Positions 26,657-36,444 of a stretch of 64,000 nt of DNA are shown in pieces. The DNA comes from Candidatus Defluviilinea gracilis (GTDB taxonomy: Bacteria; Chloroflexota; Anaerolineae; Anaerolineales; Villigracilaceae), in NCBI GenBank assembly GCA_016716235.1, contig JADJWS010000001.1, positions 310,001 to 374,000 of the forward strand, given 5' to 3'. Both the position numbers and the translations under genes were made by a program. The notes under the pieces were generated by a model that saw only the letters and a program-made list of their open reading frames with translations, did no database searches and was not told the origin of the DNA. How positions within the stretch are numbered: position 1 is the first letter of the stretch; each line of letters opens with the position of its first letter.

Positions 26657-28204
26657 TTAAGGACGACCTTTTTGATATTTGTTGAAAAACACAAGTAGTA
26701 CGATCAATATGACAATGACGGGGATTACCCCCGACGCAATTGCCGCGGCGGGACTGCTGTTCGTTCCCAAAATTGGACCATCAAGCACCCCTTTAGGAAT
26801 TGGAGTACGCGTCGGAGTGGGGATACCCAAAAAGGAATCAGCGATCGCTGTCGCAGTTTCGACCGGAGTCGGGTAGGCGACCGAGGGCAATCTCATTTCT
26901 TCATCCAAGGTCTTGTAGGTGTACCAAATTCCATGCGGAGGTCCGCCGGGATCGACCCTCCATACAGCGAAAAGAATATTCCCTTGAACCACAACCGAGC
27001 GCACATCGTGCGCCGGGTAATCTGTGATAAACCGTTCGGGGCTCGACCAGAGACCGTCTTTAAATTCACTATGCCAGATACCGCCAATCACCCGTTCCTC
27101 GCCATTCTCGATCACTTGAATACGTTGAATGAATAAAGCGTGAGGAATATTGTCGCTGTCCAGCGCCATTGTATTTTCACCGCTCCTGCCTTGATGCCGG
27201 TTGAAGGGGATAAATGGGGGCGTCCAGGTATCGCCGTTATCGTTCGATACGCTCACCACCTGCATGGGGCGCCCCTGCTCCACAGGACCGTTCGGAAATG
27301 GGTTGCCGCTGTTGTACAACACAACGACCTGCTTGCCAGTATCCACCAACGAAGGATACGAAGGACCAAAGGAACCCACGCCGGCATCTGCTCTTTGGTT
27401 CAAGGTGGTCGGTTGGCTCCAACGATGTTCGCTCAGGTTATATCTCGCGTAGTGAAGAGAAACATCCGCGCCTAAATTGGTCACCACATTCCAAACCGCA
27501 TGGATCGTTTTGTTCTGCCCGGGAAATATCCGCAAACTGAATGGGGTATTGCGCGAGTCGCGGGTTAAGAAAAGCGTTTCCGGGTCGGACCAGGTTGAAC
27601 CTGAATCGGTGGAGTATACAGAATACACGCCTCCACCGGCAATGTTTCCCGAATAGATCACCGCCAGGTTCCCTTCATCGTCCCCCGAGATCGCGGCGTA
27701 ACTTGGCTCAATGGCTTGCGTGCCAATGATCGTAGGCGTAGACCACGCCCGGGCAGAAGCGGCTTTTTCAACCCTTGCTTGAGAATAAAAAATATACTTA
27801 CTGGTTCTCTCACCGCTGTAAAACAATAGATGGAACATGCCTGTTGAGTCCAGATACACGCCCTGAATCACCGCATCGCTGTCCATGGGCGAGAGCAAAA
27901 TATCGACCGGGGTGGTCCAGCCTTCCTCCAGGCTCCATTTTCGATATACGACCCCGTTCCGAAACCCGGACCCGGTCCATTGAGTTGCGAACGCGTGGAC
28001 ATAATGATCCCGGTCGGCAACGATGAAGGGTGTATAAGTCTCATCGGCGTATCCGGGCACCCTTTCATTCGGCTTCCACGGGGATTCGGTCTTCGCCTCC
28101 ACCTGAGCGGGAGTTTGCAAGCCTAACGATAGCACAATCAAAAACCCTACCAGCCCGCCAAGCCGCCTGATGGGTAGCGATACAACTTGTTTTGTGACCT
28201 TCAT
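26657..28204 (-). CDS. Membrane-anchored Asp-box (sialidase-fold) propeller protein
   Basis: A 515-residue protein. A signal segment lies at residues 1-37. The body contains beta-propeller repeats with Asp-box turns such as STDSGSTWSDP and SNDNGDTWTPP. Then comes a short Thr/Pro linker, and a C-terminal membrane segment (IPVIVILIVLLVFF) with a basic tail. The fold resembles sialidases, but the Arg triad and Tyr/Glu pair could not be identified, so binding of glycans is as likely as hydrolysis. It lies five bases from a second, larger gene of the same plan and downstream in the operon leads to the Wzt/Wzm exporter genes. It may bind or edit the exported glycan outside the cell. Confidence 0.75.
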   Translation of the reverse strand: MKVTKQVVSLPIRRLGGLVGFLIVLSLGLQTPAQVEAKTESPWKPNERVPGYADETYTPFIVADRDHYVHAFATQWTGSGFRNGVVYRKWSLEEGWTTPVDILLSPMDSDAVIQGVYLDSTGMFHLLFYSGERTSKYIFYSQARVEKAASARAWSTPTIIGTQAIEPSYAAISGDDEGNLAVIYSGNIAGGGVYSVYSTDSGSTWSDPETLFLTRDSRNTPFSLRIFPGQNKTIHAVWNVVTNLGADVSLHYARYNLSEHRWSQPTTLNQRADAGVGSFGPSYPSLVDTGKQVVVLYNSGNPFPNGPVEQGRPMQVVSVSNDNGDTWTPPFIPFNRHQGRSGENTMALDSDNIPHALFIQRIQVIENGEERVIGGIWHSEFKDGLWSSPERFITDYPAHDVRSVVVQGNILFAVWRVDPGGPPHGIWYTYKTLDEEMRLPSVAYPTPVETATAIADSFLGIPTPTRTPIPKGVLDGPILGTNSSPAAAIASGVIPVIVILIVLLVFFNKYQKGRP

Positions 28205-28209
28205 ATGTA

Positions 28210-30873
28210 TCAGCCCCGCTTTCGGCGGATAAAAACAAAACCTAACAGGACAACAATCACGAGAAGTACCGAGCCGATGATGTTCCTCATGGAGTTATCG
28301 GAAAAGACGGAAGATTCCTCCCCAAAGTCGAACGGGATCGTTGTGGAGACCGGCTCCACTCCGGAGCCCGGGGTTGCGTCGCCTTGATTTGGCGTTTTCC
28401 CGTTCGCCAAGACCGCAACCTGTGAAAGATCCTCAAATTGATTCGTCACCGCGCGATTGATGGCAAGCACTTCATTCTTGTGTTCGTTCTTCAGGTTCGT
28501 ATACTCCACCTGCGCAAGCGCGCTTAGTTCGCCGGCGCCGGTCAACCCGCCGGCGAGAGAGTAAGTGAGTTCATCTCCTTGAATAGCGATCTGTTGCGTA
28601 AATGTGGAACTCCAGCCGCTCCCATCCCACTCCCAATCTTCCACAACCAAGTTTGATTCTTTGAGGAAAGTGGGGCTGTCTTCTTCAACGATACGCAGAA
28701 GGTGTAAATCCCCGTTATTTTGCGCCAGAGCCACCGGGGTTATATTACCGGCAACGCCAGTGATCTCCATTGGCGCAGACCATGTGGCGCCGCCATCCGT
28801 TGAAATTTGATCAAAATTAGAGACCACCTCGTCGTTATCTTCCTGCCAGAGCCGGTGAACCACCCGATCGCCATACGAAATAGTATCGAGCCAGATAATC
28901 GGCTTTTCGCTAACCAATTCCGGTTCGCTCCATGTGCTGCCGCCATCCATGGATTGAACATATTTCAATTGATTCTCGGTTTTCGATTGGTTTGAATTCA
29001 CGAAAATCAGATGCAACGTTCCGTCACTGCTCAGGCTGATCCGGGGTTTTTGAGTGATATCCCAGCCGCTCGTCACGCCATCCACGACCTTCACCGGAGC
29101 AGACCACGTATCCCCTCGATCCGTTGATTTCACGAGGTAGACGCCCCGTTCTTCATTGAAGGGAACCGCGTATACAACAAGAACCGTGCCGGTCCCGTCT
29201 ACCAGAATATCGGGTGAGTTATTAATAGTGGACGGCGAGGGCAAGCTTTTGGGGTCGACCCAATCGGTTGTATATCCGGCGCGACTCGCGTCGACCACCG
29301 AATAAATTACCGAGCCTGTATCCTCATTGACCCAGGTCACAAATAGATTTCCCTCCTGGCTGATCGCCATGGAGATATCGATCGGTCTGCCATTCAAGCC
29401 CCACAACAACCCGCGCGTCGCCGCCCAACTTACACCATCCCAACGGGCATAGGAAAGAGAATGTTTTACCCCGCCGGGTCCTGGGAGCGTGCTTTCGGAC
29501 CAGATCGTGTGCAACAGCTTCCCATCGGAAACCTGCGCTAGAGAGCCTACTTTCGCCTCGGTTTCATCAAGCAATGGAAAAGGAAAACTCCACGATTCGG
29601 TAGAACCAAACCATTGATCCAACGGCTCGAGGGAACGCGAGGTGACCCAGCTATCTCCGCCGTTGCCGAGGTCGCAACCGATCAGATACAGTTTGTCTTT
29701 ATACAAGGCGTCGTCTTCGCAACGGAACACAATGGGATCGTAGGTCAATGGGTTCGAAAACAACGCGATCTCTCGCTGGAACTGCAGACTGCCCCAACGC
29801 CCATCCTTCCAAGCCATAATGGCGGGGTCGTTCCCATCATAGCGGATCAACGTCATGTAGAAGTTATCGCGCTTGATAATGAATTCGACGCTGGTGGGGC
29901 ATTGCGACAGCGTATCCAACATCAACCGCGGGTTGGTCCAGGTGCCGCCGGCGTCTGAAGAAGTCTGGCTATAGTACACACACTGGCTTGCCCCCGCTTC
30001 ACCGACCTGATAGAGCAAGACCACATTCTTTTTGTTGACGCCCATTTCGACATTCAAGGGGATGCCATACCCGCCCGTGTCTTCCGGCCCTTTGAGTTGC
30101 GCCGCCTCTGTAAACTTAAAACCGCCATCCTCCGAAACAGACGTGAAGATGCGCTTCAACGTGCGCACATCCCAGCCGACGAGCACCGTAGGCTCATCCA
30201 CATCGTCCGAAGCCGACACGCGAACATGCGCATCGCCGATCTTGATCGACGGTTGATTTTCCACTATGACCGATTCGAAGTACTTGGAGACAAACAATGT
30301 AATCGTCTTCTCCCACACTCCGCCGTTTTGCGACCTACGGTAATACACGCCCGCCTTTTCATCTTTGCGAATGAACGCAAGGTGGAAAACACCCGCATCG
30401 GTAATATCCACATCATAGTTCAACACATCGTCACCGACGCGTTCTTTGCTTGCCCAAGAGGTGGGCACAGGTAATGTATCCGAGTTCGCCCGCCCCATCA
30501 TCAAGTTCCCTTCAGGGCTGACCCAAAAAATATTGAGCGCCCCATCCGGGCTGGGGATGATCTTGAATGGTTTGTCGTCTTTTTCCGAAAACGGAAACGT
30601 GGAGGTACGCGGAGCCGACCAAGTTGCGCCGCCGTCATTACTGCGCGAATAACGGAACCCGCCGCCGATAGGTCGCCAAATTGCGTGAACGATCCCATCA
30701 TTGCCAATCACGATCACAGGCTTGTCCGTAGAGCCCGAATTCGAAATGTTGACCGGGTCGGACCAATCGCGCGACGATTGCGCCTCGCCCACCGTCACAC
30801 TGCCGAATAATTGCGCAACGAGCGCAAAGATGAAGAACGTGAGAAAAAAGGAATTCCTGGTTTTCATAATCAT
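28210..30873 (-). CDS. Large membrane-anchored Asp-box propeller protein
   Basis: An 887-residue protein with a signal peptide in the first 33 residues and a C-terminal membrane helix (SVLLVIVVLLGFVFI) with a basic RRKRG tail. At least five Asp-box turns are visible (SNDGGATWSAP, SSDAGGTWTNP, STDRGDTWSAP, SMDGGSTWSEP, STDGGATWSAP), enough for two propellers. The start at 30873 has GGAAA just upstream; ATG at 30867 is an alternative, and longer readings run into the Wzy gene. It lies five bases upstream of the smaller relative, as a tandem pair. No clear catalytic triad was found; a glycan-binding or -cleaving surface role is inferred. Confidence 0.78.
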   Translation of the reverse strand: MIMKTRNSFFLTFFIFALVAQLFGSVTVGEAQSSRDWSDPVNISNSGSTDKPVIVIGNDGIVHAIWRPIGGGFRYSRSNDGGATWSAPRTSTFPFSEKDDKPFKIIPSPDGALNIFWVSPEGNLMMGRANSDTLPVPTSWASKERVGDDVLNYDVDITDAGVFHLAFIRKDEKAGVYYRRSQNGGVWEKTITLFVSKYFESVIVENQPSIKIGDAHVRVSASDDVDEPTVLVGWDVRTLKRIFTSVSEDGGFKFTEAAQLKGPEDTGGYGIPLNVEMGVNKKNVVLLYQVGEAGASQCVYYSQTSSDAGGTWTNPRLMLDTLSQCPTSVEFIIKRDNFYMTLIRYDGNDPAIMAWKDGRWGSLQFQREIALFSNPLTYDPIVFRCEDDALYKDKLYLIGCDLGNGGDSWVTSRSLEPLDQWFGSTESWSFPFPLLDETEAKVGSLAQVSDGKLLHTIWSESTLPGPGGVKHSLSYARWDGVSWAATRGLLWGLNGRPIDISMAISQEGNLFVTWVNEDTGSVIYSVVDASRAGYTTDWVDPKSLPSPSTINNSPDILVDGTGTVLVVYAVPFNEERGVYLVKSTDRGDTWSAPVKVVDGVTSGWDITQKPRISLSSDGTLHLIFVNSNQSKTENQLKYVQSMDGGSTWSEPELVSEKPIIWLDTISYGDRVVHRLWQEDNDEVVSNFDQISTDGGATWSAPMEITGVAGNITPVALAQNNGDLHLLRIVEEDSPTFLKESNLVVEDWEWDGSGWSSTFTQQIAIQGDELTYSLAGGLTGAGELSALAQVEYTNLKNEHKNEVLAINRAVTNQFEDLSQVAVLANGKTPNQGDATPGSGVEPVSTTIPFDFGEESSVFSDNSMRNIIGSVLLVIVVLLGFVFIRRKRG

Positions 30874-30884
30874 GCGTTTCCAAA

Positions 30885-32705
30885 TCAAGGTTGAATTTGA
30901 GACTGGTCCAAGTCGGCGGCAAGCGCCGATGCGTTGTTCGAAAACTCCGTATAGCCCTGCGCCTGCCACCACCGAACGTACTCCGAAAGTTCCTTCCCGG
31001 CCTCCGGCATCGAATGCAGCAAGGTCTTTGAACTTTCCAGATCCCCAAGCCACGCATAGCAATACCCAAGAGATTTCGTGATGCCGCGATGGGCAGGATC
31101 AAGCAAATGAGCGTTTGAAAGATATCCGCAAGCCGAGGGGATATCCCTGCGGAGGAGGGCGATCAAGCCGAGGCGGTGATTGGCTGTCCGATTGGCTGAG
31201 TCAGCCGCAAGGGAGGCATGAAGCGAGGCTTCAGCATCCTGTAAGGTATCCGCAAGAGCGGGTCCAGCCCACTCGTTCGTGGGAAAACCGGCGAGTTCCA
31301 CGCGAGCCATTTGCGCCGCGCCGATGTTCGCATACCAAAGCGAGCGAAAGGTCTTCCAGTACACTGCCCCAAGAACAAGGAGCAGAACAGCTATGGAGCC
31401 GAGGACAATTATATCTGCCCGGTCAAATTGTTTTGGAAGAAGATTGAGCGGTTTCGCTTCGAGCCCGCGAACTGCCAGCCCGGGCAAGAACAAACCCAGC
31501 ATGGCGCCCATGGTATTGTACAAATAATCATCCACCAAGCCATGCGCGAACGCGATGACCAGCGCGGCGAGAAGCAGGCGATCGAACAATGGATGGCGAG
31601 AACTATCTTCCCCCACAGAGTTCGAGGCGATCAACCAAAGACTCGCCAAAAAAAGGATCAGGAAGGCGACCCCGCCAAACATTCCCTGTTCGATAAAGAC
31701 ATCAAGAAAAGTGTTGTGCGCGTTGGGCAGGTAATAATTTGGGATTCCAAGAATATATTGCGAATAGAGACCGGGGAATGCGCCCAAGCCCCCGCCGGTA
31801 AAAGGGAAATCTGAAACGAGGCGCAGGCTTCTCCAGAACAATTCGGCGCGCGCCCCGGTGCCGTATGAGTCGTTGCCGCTGACGCTTCCGCCAATGGATG
31901 TTGGTCCGACATAGAGCAGGAGAATCAGCGCCGCCAGAACGATCAAGACGAAGACGGGAAAGACCGCTTCACTTCTCCATTTCAATTTGATTCTCGTCGT
32001 GAGAAGGATTCGCCCCGCGAACCAGATTCCGCCCGCGCTTGCCACCGCCATCCACACCCCGCGCGAGGTGGCTAAAAAAATCACGAGGGCTTGAAGAAGC
32101 AATCCGAAAATCACCCAGGCAAACGCGCCTCGACCCAAGCCTTGCCATGCCAGGTAAATGCCAAACGGCATCATGATCGCAACGAGCCCTGCCGCGTAAT
32201 TGGGGTGTATCTGCGCCCAGCCGGTGGAAGGTCTCGCTTGCATGAATACCTTTCCCACCTCATTGGCGATTTGTAATTTGCGCGGATCGGCAATAAAATC
32301 CTGCGTGAGCAGAAAATAAAGCGCCACGCCAACGCCCACGCAAAAAAATAGCGCGGCTACCCAAACGAGATTCTCGCCCGGTTGAGCGCTCAACGCATAA
32401 TATAGCAGAGCCGACAGAACGATCAGTTGAAGTTTTTGCAACCCAGTGGACGGGTCGTACGCCGCCCAATAACCGGCAACTGCCGTCAGCACATAGACCG
32501 CTACGAACAGATCAAAGCGGGTTCTGCGAAACGGAGCCAAGCCCGCAAAGACACGGGCGCCCCATGGAATTAGCGAGGCGGCGATGGCATACATCCCCAG
32601 ATCGGGGCGAATACCAACCGCCGCCCCACTCAAAAGCACAAGACACAAATCGAACAACGCAAACCTGGGGCCTCCCACCGATTCGCGCGTTAATGCCCGG
32701 GTCAT
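30885..32705 (-). CDS. O-antigen ligase / Wzy-like protein with TPR-like C-terminus
   Basis: A 606-residue protein with about eleven membrane segments and the Wzy_C layout: an extracytoplasmic loop with SDFPFTGGGLGAFPGLYSQY and, later, NAHNTFLDVFIEQGMFGG, where the His is in the usual place. Residues from about 490 to 600 are soluble, with TPR-like pairs (EASLHASLAADSANRTANHR, GYLSNAHLLDPAHRGI). Tail-fused TPR units occur in several Wzy/ligase relatives. The start at 32705 leaves 19 bases to the radical SAM stop; a start 17 codons earlier would overlap it by 32 bases. It is the second such protein in the locus. Confidence 0.82.
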   Translation of the reverse strand: MTRALTRESVGGPRFALFDLCLVLLSGAAVGIRPDLGMYAIAASLIPWGARVFAGLAPFRRTRFDLFVAVYVLTAVAGYWAAYDPSTGLQKLQLIVLSALLYYALSAQPGENLVWVAALFFCVGVGVALYFLLTQDFIADPRKLQIANEVGKVFMQARPSTGWAQIHPNYAAGLVAIMMPFGIYLAWQGLGRGAFAWVIFGLLLQALVIFLATSRGVWMAVASAGGIWFAGRILLTTRIKLKWRSEAVFPVFVLIVLAALILLLYVGPTSIGGSVSGNDSYGTGARAELFWRSLRLVSDFPFTGGGLGAFPGLYSQYILGIPNYYLPNAHNTFLDVFIEQGMFGGVAFLILFLASLWLIASNSVGEDSSRHPLFDRLLLAALVIAFAHGLVDDYLYNTMGAMLGLFLPGLAVRGLEAKPLNLLPKQFDRADIIVLGSIAVLLLVLGAVYWKTFRSLWYANIGAAQMARVELAGFPTNEWAGPALADTLQDAEASLHASLAADSANRTANHRLGLIALLRRDIPSACGYLSNAHLLDPAHRGITKSLGYCYAWLGDLESSKTLLHSMPEAGKELSEYVRWWQAQGYTEFSNNASALAADLDQSQIQP

Positions 32706-32724
32706 TGACGAATTGAATCTTCGC

Positions 32725-34395
32725 CTAGCCCGCGCCACCCACTGGCGCGCCCTCATCGGAAGACGCCCAGAAGATGTGTTGCAAACCGACATTGAGGGCG
32801 GTTTTCATCGTTGACCAATCGTACATCAACATTTTTAAATATGTGAGAGCCGGACCCGGACGGAACGCCCATTCGCGGAAGGCGCGTTTTTGCCAGTACA
32901 ACAACTTTTCTGCCGGCATGTTCGGGTAATCGAGCACAGTGCCTTTGTCCATATCCACTTGTTCCCAGCGTGTTCCGGGGCGGAACCATTTATTTTTCAC
33001 CACTTCAAAGAAGAAGGGCGTGCCGGGATAGGGCGCGGCAACGTGGAAGAGGGCAATATCGAGCGGAAGTTTCTTCGAGAAGTTGATCGTGTCGCGGATG
33101 GTCGCTTCGGTTTCGCCGGGCAAGCCGATGATGAAGTAGCCCCAGTTCATGATGCCGGCTTTCTTCGCCCAACGCAGGGCGCGTTCTGCCTTGTCAGGAT
33201 AGGCGCCTTTGCGGGCATGCTTGAGGATCTGTTCGTTGCCGCTCTCGATGCCCCATGAGATCAGCCGGCAACCCGCCTTGCCCATGAGCATGAGCATTTC
33301 CTCATCCACGTAATCGACGCGGCTGTTGCACGTCCATTTGATGCCGATCTTTTCGTCGATCATCATCTGGCATAGTTCCACCACTTGATCGCGGCTGACC
33401 GTGAACAAGTCGGCGTACATATGGATGTTGTTGATGCCGAGTTTCTTGAGATACCATAACTCTTCCATGATCAATTTGGGCGAGCGCAGGCGCGTGGCAT
33501 ATTGATAGCTGACGTGCTTGATGCAGTAGGTGCATCCCGCGGGACAACCGCGGCTGGTGACAATAAACGTGAAGGGACCCTTGATAAGCGGCATGCGATA
33601 GGATTGCAATGGCAGAAGTTCATGCATGGGAATGGGCATATCGTCGAGCTCTGCCACGAACGGACGCGGGAAGTTGAGGATGACCTCTTCGCCTTTACGC
33701 CAGGCAATACCCTTGATGCCGTGCATGTTTACAGTCCCGTCTCCGTTGAGGGATGGGCGGTACGTTGCGTCGTGCTTGGTGAACATCTGCGTGATCTGCG
33801 GGGAGCGCTCGCCGATCTTGCCTTCAAGGTGGTCGAGAAGGTCGCGGATGGTCAGGTCTGGTTCGCCCACGAGGGCGAAATCAAGGCTGGGATACGGGCG
33901 CATCGTTTCCACCGGGATGGGCGTGATGTGCGTGCCGAAGGCGATGGTCTTCGCCCCCCGCGCGTGAGCGAGGAAACAACCGTAAATGTCATTTTCGAGG
34001 GTCGGCGCAGTCATTTGCGTCAAATAATATTTTGGCTGGTATTTGTCGAGCAGTTGGGTAAATTCATGCCAGCCCATACGCTCGGCGTTGCAATCCACCA
34101 CTTTGACCGTGTATATGGGATGCAACAACGCCGCCATTTGCGCCAGTGAGACCTGGGGCCATACCATGTTCTCGCGCGTGCGGCGACCGACGCGATGCTG
34201 GGTGCGAATCCACAACCCTCCGTCGGGGGTGGGAGGATTCACCAGCATGATATCCACAGCCTCAGGGGAGCGTGAAGCGGCAAGCAGTCCCTCGTGCACG
34301 ATCGCGTCGGCGTTCGGAAAATCCGCATTGCGTAGCTTCGGAATGTTACGCGCCCCCAGGTTGATTGTTTTTATATCCAGGTTTTTGTTTTCCAT
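32725..34395 (-). CDS. B12-binding-domain radical SAM protein
   Basis: A 556-residue cytoplasmic enzyme. An N-terminal cobalamin-binding-like domain (about 50-190; IMLVNPPTPDGG and later LVGEPD) is followed by a radical SAM barrel with the cluster motif CPAGCTYC at residues 284-291, then GIESGNEQILKHARK and GYFIIGLPGET. Enzymes of this class (BchE, HpnJ, P-methylases) methylate or rearrange unreactive carbons. The start at 34395 is chosen because AAGGAG lies eight bases upstream and longer readings lack conserved residues. It lies between a DPM-type glycosyltransferase and the Wzy-TPR gene, so it may act on a lipid carrier or a sugar; the substrate is unknown. Confidence 0.85.
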   Translation of the reverse strand: MENKNLDIKTINLGARNIPKLRNADFPNADAIVHEGLLAASRSPEAVDIMLVNPPTPDGGLWIRTQHRVGRRTRENMVWPQVSLAQMAALLHPIYTVKVVDCNAERMGWHEFTQLLDKYQPKYYLTQMTAPTLENDIYGCFLAHARGAKTIAFGTHITPIPVETMRPYPSLDFALVGEPDLTIRDLLDHLEGKIGERSPQITQMFTKHDATYRPSLNGDGTVNMHGIKGIAWRKGEEVILNFPRPFVAELDDMPIPMHELLPLQSYRMPLIKGPFTFIVTSRGCPAGCTYCIKHVSYQYATRLRSPKLIMEELWYLKKLGINNIHMYADLFTVSRDQVVELCQMMIDEKIGIKWTCNSRVDYVDEEMLMLMGKAGCRLISWGIESGNEQILKHARKGAYPDKAERALRWAKKAGIMNWGYFIIGLPGETEATIRDTINFSKKLPLDIALFHVAAPYPGTPFFFEVVKNKWFRPGTRWEQVDMDKGTVLDYPNMPAEKLLYWQKRAFREWAFRPGPALTYLKMLMYDWSTMKTALNVGLQHIFWASSDEGAPVGGAG

Positions 34396-34418
34396 TTTAT
34401 TGACTCCTTCTGCCAAAC

Positions 34419-35612
34419 CTACATACCCATATCCTGCTTTGTGAGTGATTCGCGCTGGCTGAGTTCTTCGAGGATTCTCAAGAGCATCCAGTACACCACA
34501 AGTTGGATTCCAACGAGGAAGATCATTGCGCTTCCCAATAAATAAAACCACAAGCGTTCGATCGCCCACCCTTGTAAACCGAGCGCAAGACTAATCGCCC
34601 CAAGGGCAAACCCTGCCAGAATTCCCAATAAACCCATCCATCCAAATTGTTGGTCGAGAGGCGTTTTGAAAATGGGTTTCCCAAATAACCCTTGCTTAAT
34701 CGGTTTTTTGTAGAACAACGCCACGAGATAGTTGAACGTGATGCCCAGGGCAAAAACGTTGATGCCGGCTACCGTCGAGATCATGCCCAAAAACAAGGCG
34801 GCGACGCTGGCAGAATCGAGGGTAGTGACTCCGCGCGCGCGCAAGTAAACCAGCCACAACGAGACGAGCCCGGCAACGCCCAAACTTCCCAGCCCGATCA
34901 ACCCAAGGATGCGAACCGGGTTGTAAGACATGGCAGTCCACACCATGCTTTGCAAGAAGATGCGCCCGTCGCGGATGGCGCTGAGTTTCGACCGCCCTAC
35001 GCGCTCGCTATACGGAATGGGCACTTCTTCGATCTTGATGCCTTCATGCAGGGCGCGCGTGCTCATCACGGGCGTGAGGTTCAATCCATCGGGTAACGGA
35101 TAAATGTGCTCGAGGATTTCGCGCCTGAAGACGCGCATCCCGCTGGCGCTGTCGGTCACCTTTTGTCGACCAAGAATGGTCAACAGGGTGGCAAAGAAGA
35201 AATTACCGATGCGCCTCACGAGCGGCATTTCGCTTTTTTCTCCCGCCATACGAGAGCCGATCACCAACTCGGCGCCGCGCAATGCCGATTGGCAAAGCTT
35301 GGGAAAGTATTCCGGCGGGTAGGTGCCATCGGCATCGAGAAAGCCGATCAATTCCCCTTTTGCCTGGGCGAAGCCGGTCTTCAACGCCGCGCCGTATCCT
35401 TTATTTTTGGGGTGGCGAACCAGCGTAACACCCTTGATGTTCGATGCGACCTCTGCCGTCTTGTCCCGTGAGCCGTCATCCACCACCAACAGTTCCATTT
35501 CTTCCACGCCCGCTTTTTTCAGGTCGGGCGCCACCGCCAGCACGCGGGTCGCAATTTCTGTAATGCCATCCTCCTCGTTATAGGCGGGGATGACTACCGA
35601 TAATATCGTCAT
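34419..35612 (-). CDS. Glycosyltransferase family 2, polyprenyl-phosphate sugar synthase type (DPM1/GtrB-like) with membrane tail
   Basis: A 397-residue enzyme. The GT-A domain (1-230) has SVVIPAYNEEDGI, VVDDGSRDKT, NKGYGAALKTG and the metal-binding LDADGTYPP, then GRSKLSAIRDG. Four hydrophobic segments follow (about 240-390). This is the DPM1/ArnC/GtrB plan: transfer of a sugar from a nucleotide donor to a polyprenyl phosphate on the inner face of the membrane. Its product could be the donor for the GT-C enzyme at 1537-2892. It is separated by 16 bases from the acyltransferase gene upstream and precedes the radical SAM gene. Confidence 0.87.
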   Translation of the reverse strand: MTILSVVIPAYNEEDGITEIATRVLAVAPDLKKAGVEEMELLVVDDGSRDKTAEVASNIKGVTLVRHPKNKGYGAALKTGFAQAKGELIGFLDADGTYPPEYFPKLCQSALRGAELVIGSRMAGEKSEMPLVRRIGNFFFATLLTILGRQKVTDSASGMRVFRREILEHIYPLPDGLNLTPVMSTRALHEGIKIEEVPIPYSERVGRSKLSAIRDGRIFLQSMVWTAMSYNPVRILGLIGLGSLGVAGLVSLWLVYLRARGVTTLDSASVAALFLGMISTVAGINVFALGITFNYLVALFYKKPIKQGLFGKPIFKTPLDQQFGWMGLLGILAGFALGAISLALGLQGWAIERLWFYLLGSAMIFLVGIQLVVYWMLLRILEELSQRESLTKQDMGM

Positions 35613-35628
35613 GTATTTTTCCTCTCAC

Positions 35629-36357
35629 TCATAAATGATAGATCGTTCGATCTGCTTTGATCGTTTTACCGTCGATCTCGCGCAGTGTTTTTGCCGGCAC
35701 GCCCCCAACCACTGTGTGCGGGGGAACATCCTGCGTGACCACCGCCCCGGCGGCGACCACCGCCCCCTTGCCCACGCGCACCCCATCCGTGATGATGGAG
35801 CCAGCGCCCAGCCAAACGTCGTCTTCGATCACGATTCCCTCCGCCGTGATGCCCTGCTCCACAAATGGACGGTTCGGATCGTCGAAGATGTGGTTGACCG
35901 AGATGATCTGGGTGAACGGTGAAGTGTACACCCGGTCGCCGATCGTCACGCCGCCCTGCCCTCGAATGATGGAATATTCGCCCACGAGACTATCGCGCCC
36001 GATCCTGATCCCGGAATTCGGCATCCCGCGAAAGTTATAGACGTGTAGGATCGCGCCGTGCATCACAATGCTCCGTTCGCCGATCTCGATCCCGTTCGGG
36101 CAGGCATGGAGGTAGACGCCATGATCGAGGTAGGAACCATTCCCAAGTTTGATATGATCCGCAAACCGAAGACGGACATTGTTCTCAATGGCGGCAAAAC
36201 CGTCCATCCGCACGATCAGCTTGTACAAAACGCTTCGTATGGCGATCCCAACAATGGTCGGAATCCAACCGAGCAAAACAATAAAGAACTGCTCGTAGAA
36301 ATAACGAACGATCGACGATGCCTGCCGGCTGAGATATAAACGAATATTGGCTATCAT
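35629..36357 (-). CDS. Hexapeptide-repeat acyltransferase (left-handed beta helix)
   Basis: A 242-residue protein of the maltose/galactoside acetyltransferase superfamily. The N-terminal 60 residues include a hydrophobic stretch (FFIVLLGWIPTIVGIAI) that could bind the membrane. Hexapeptide repeats follow (IGERSIVMHGAILHV, IGRDSLVGEYSII, IGDRVYTSPFTQIISVNHIFDD), with His in VNHIF at the usual catalytic place, then GAGSIITDGVRVGKGAVVAAGAVV and VPPHTVVGGVPAKTL. It likely adds an acetyl group to a sugar of the glycan. It is the first gene of the left-hand minus-strand block and is divergent from the gmhB-like gene. Confidence 0.83.
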   Translation of the reverse strand: MIANIRLYLSRQASSIVRYFYEQFFIVLLGWIPTIVGIAIRSVLYKLIVRMDGFAAIENNVRLRFADHIKLGNGSYLDHGVYLHACPNGIEIGERSIVMHGAILHVYNFRGMPNSGIRIGRDSLVGEYSIIRGQGGVTIGDRVYTSPFTQIISVNHIFDDPNRPFVEQGITAEGIVIEDDVWLGAGSIITDGVRVGKGAVVAAGAVVTQDVPPHTVVGGVPAKTLREIDGKTIKADRTIYHL

Positions 36358-36444
36358 AAGGGTTGGCGCTTGGCGCGCTCCGCCATCTCGACATGGATCG
36401 AGTTCATCATGGGACTATGTCCGATTCCAGACTCACAGGTAGTA

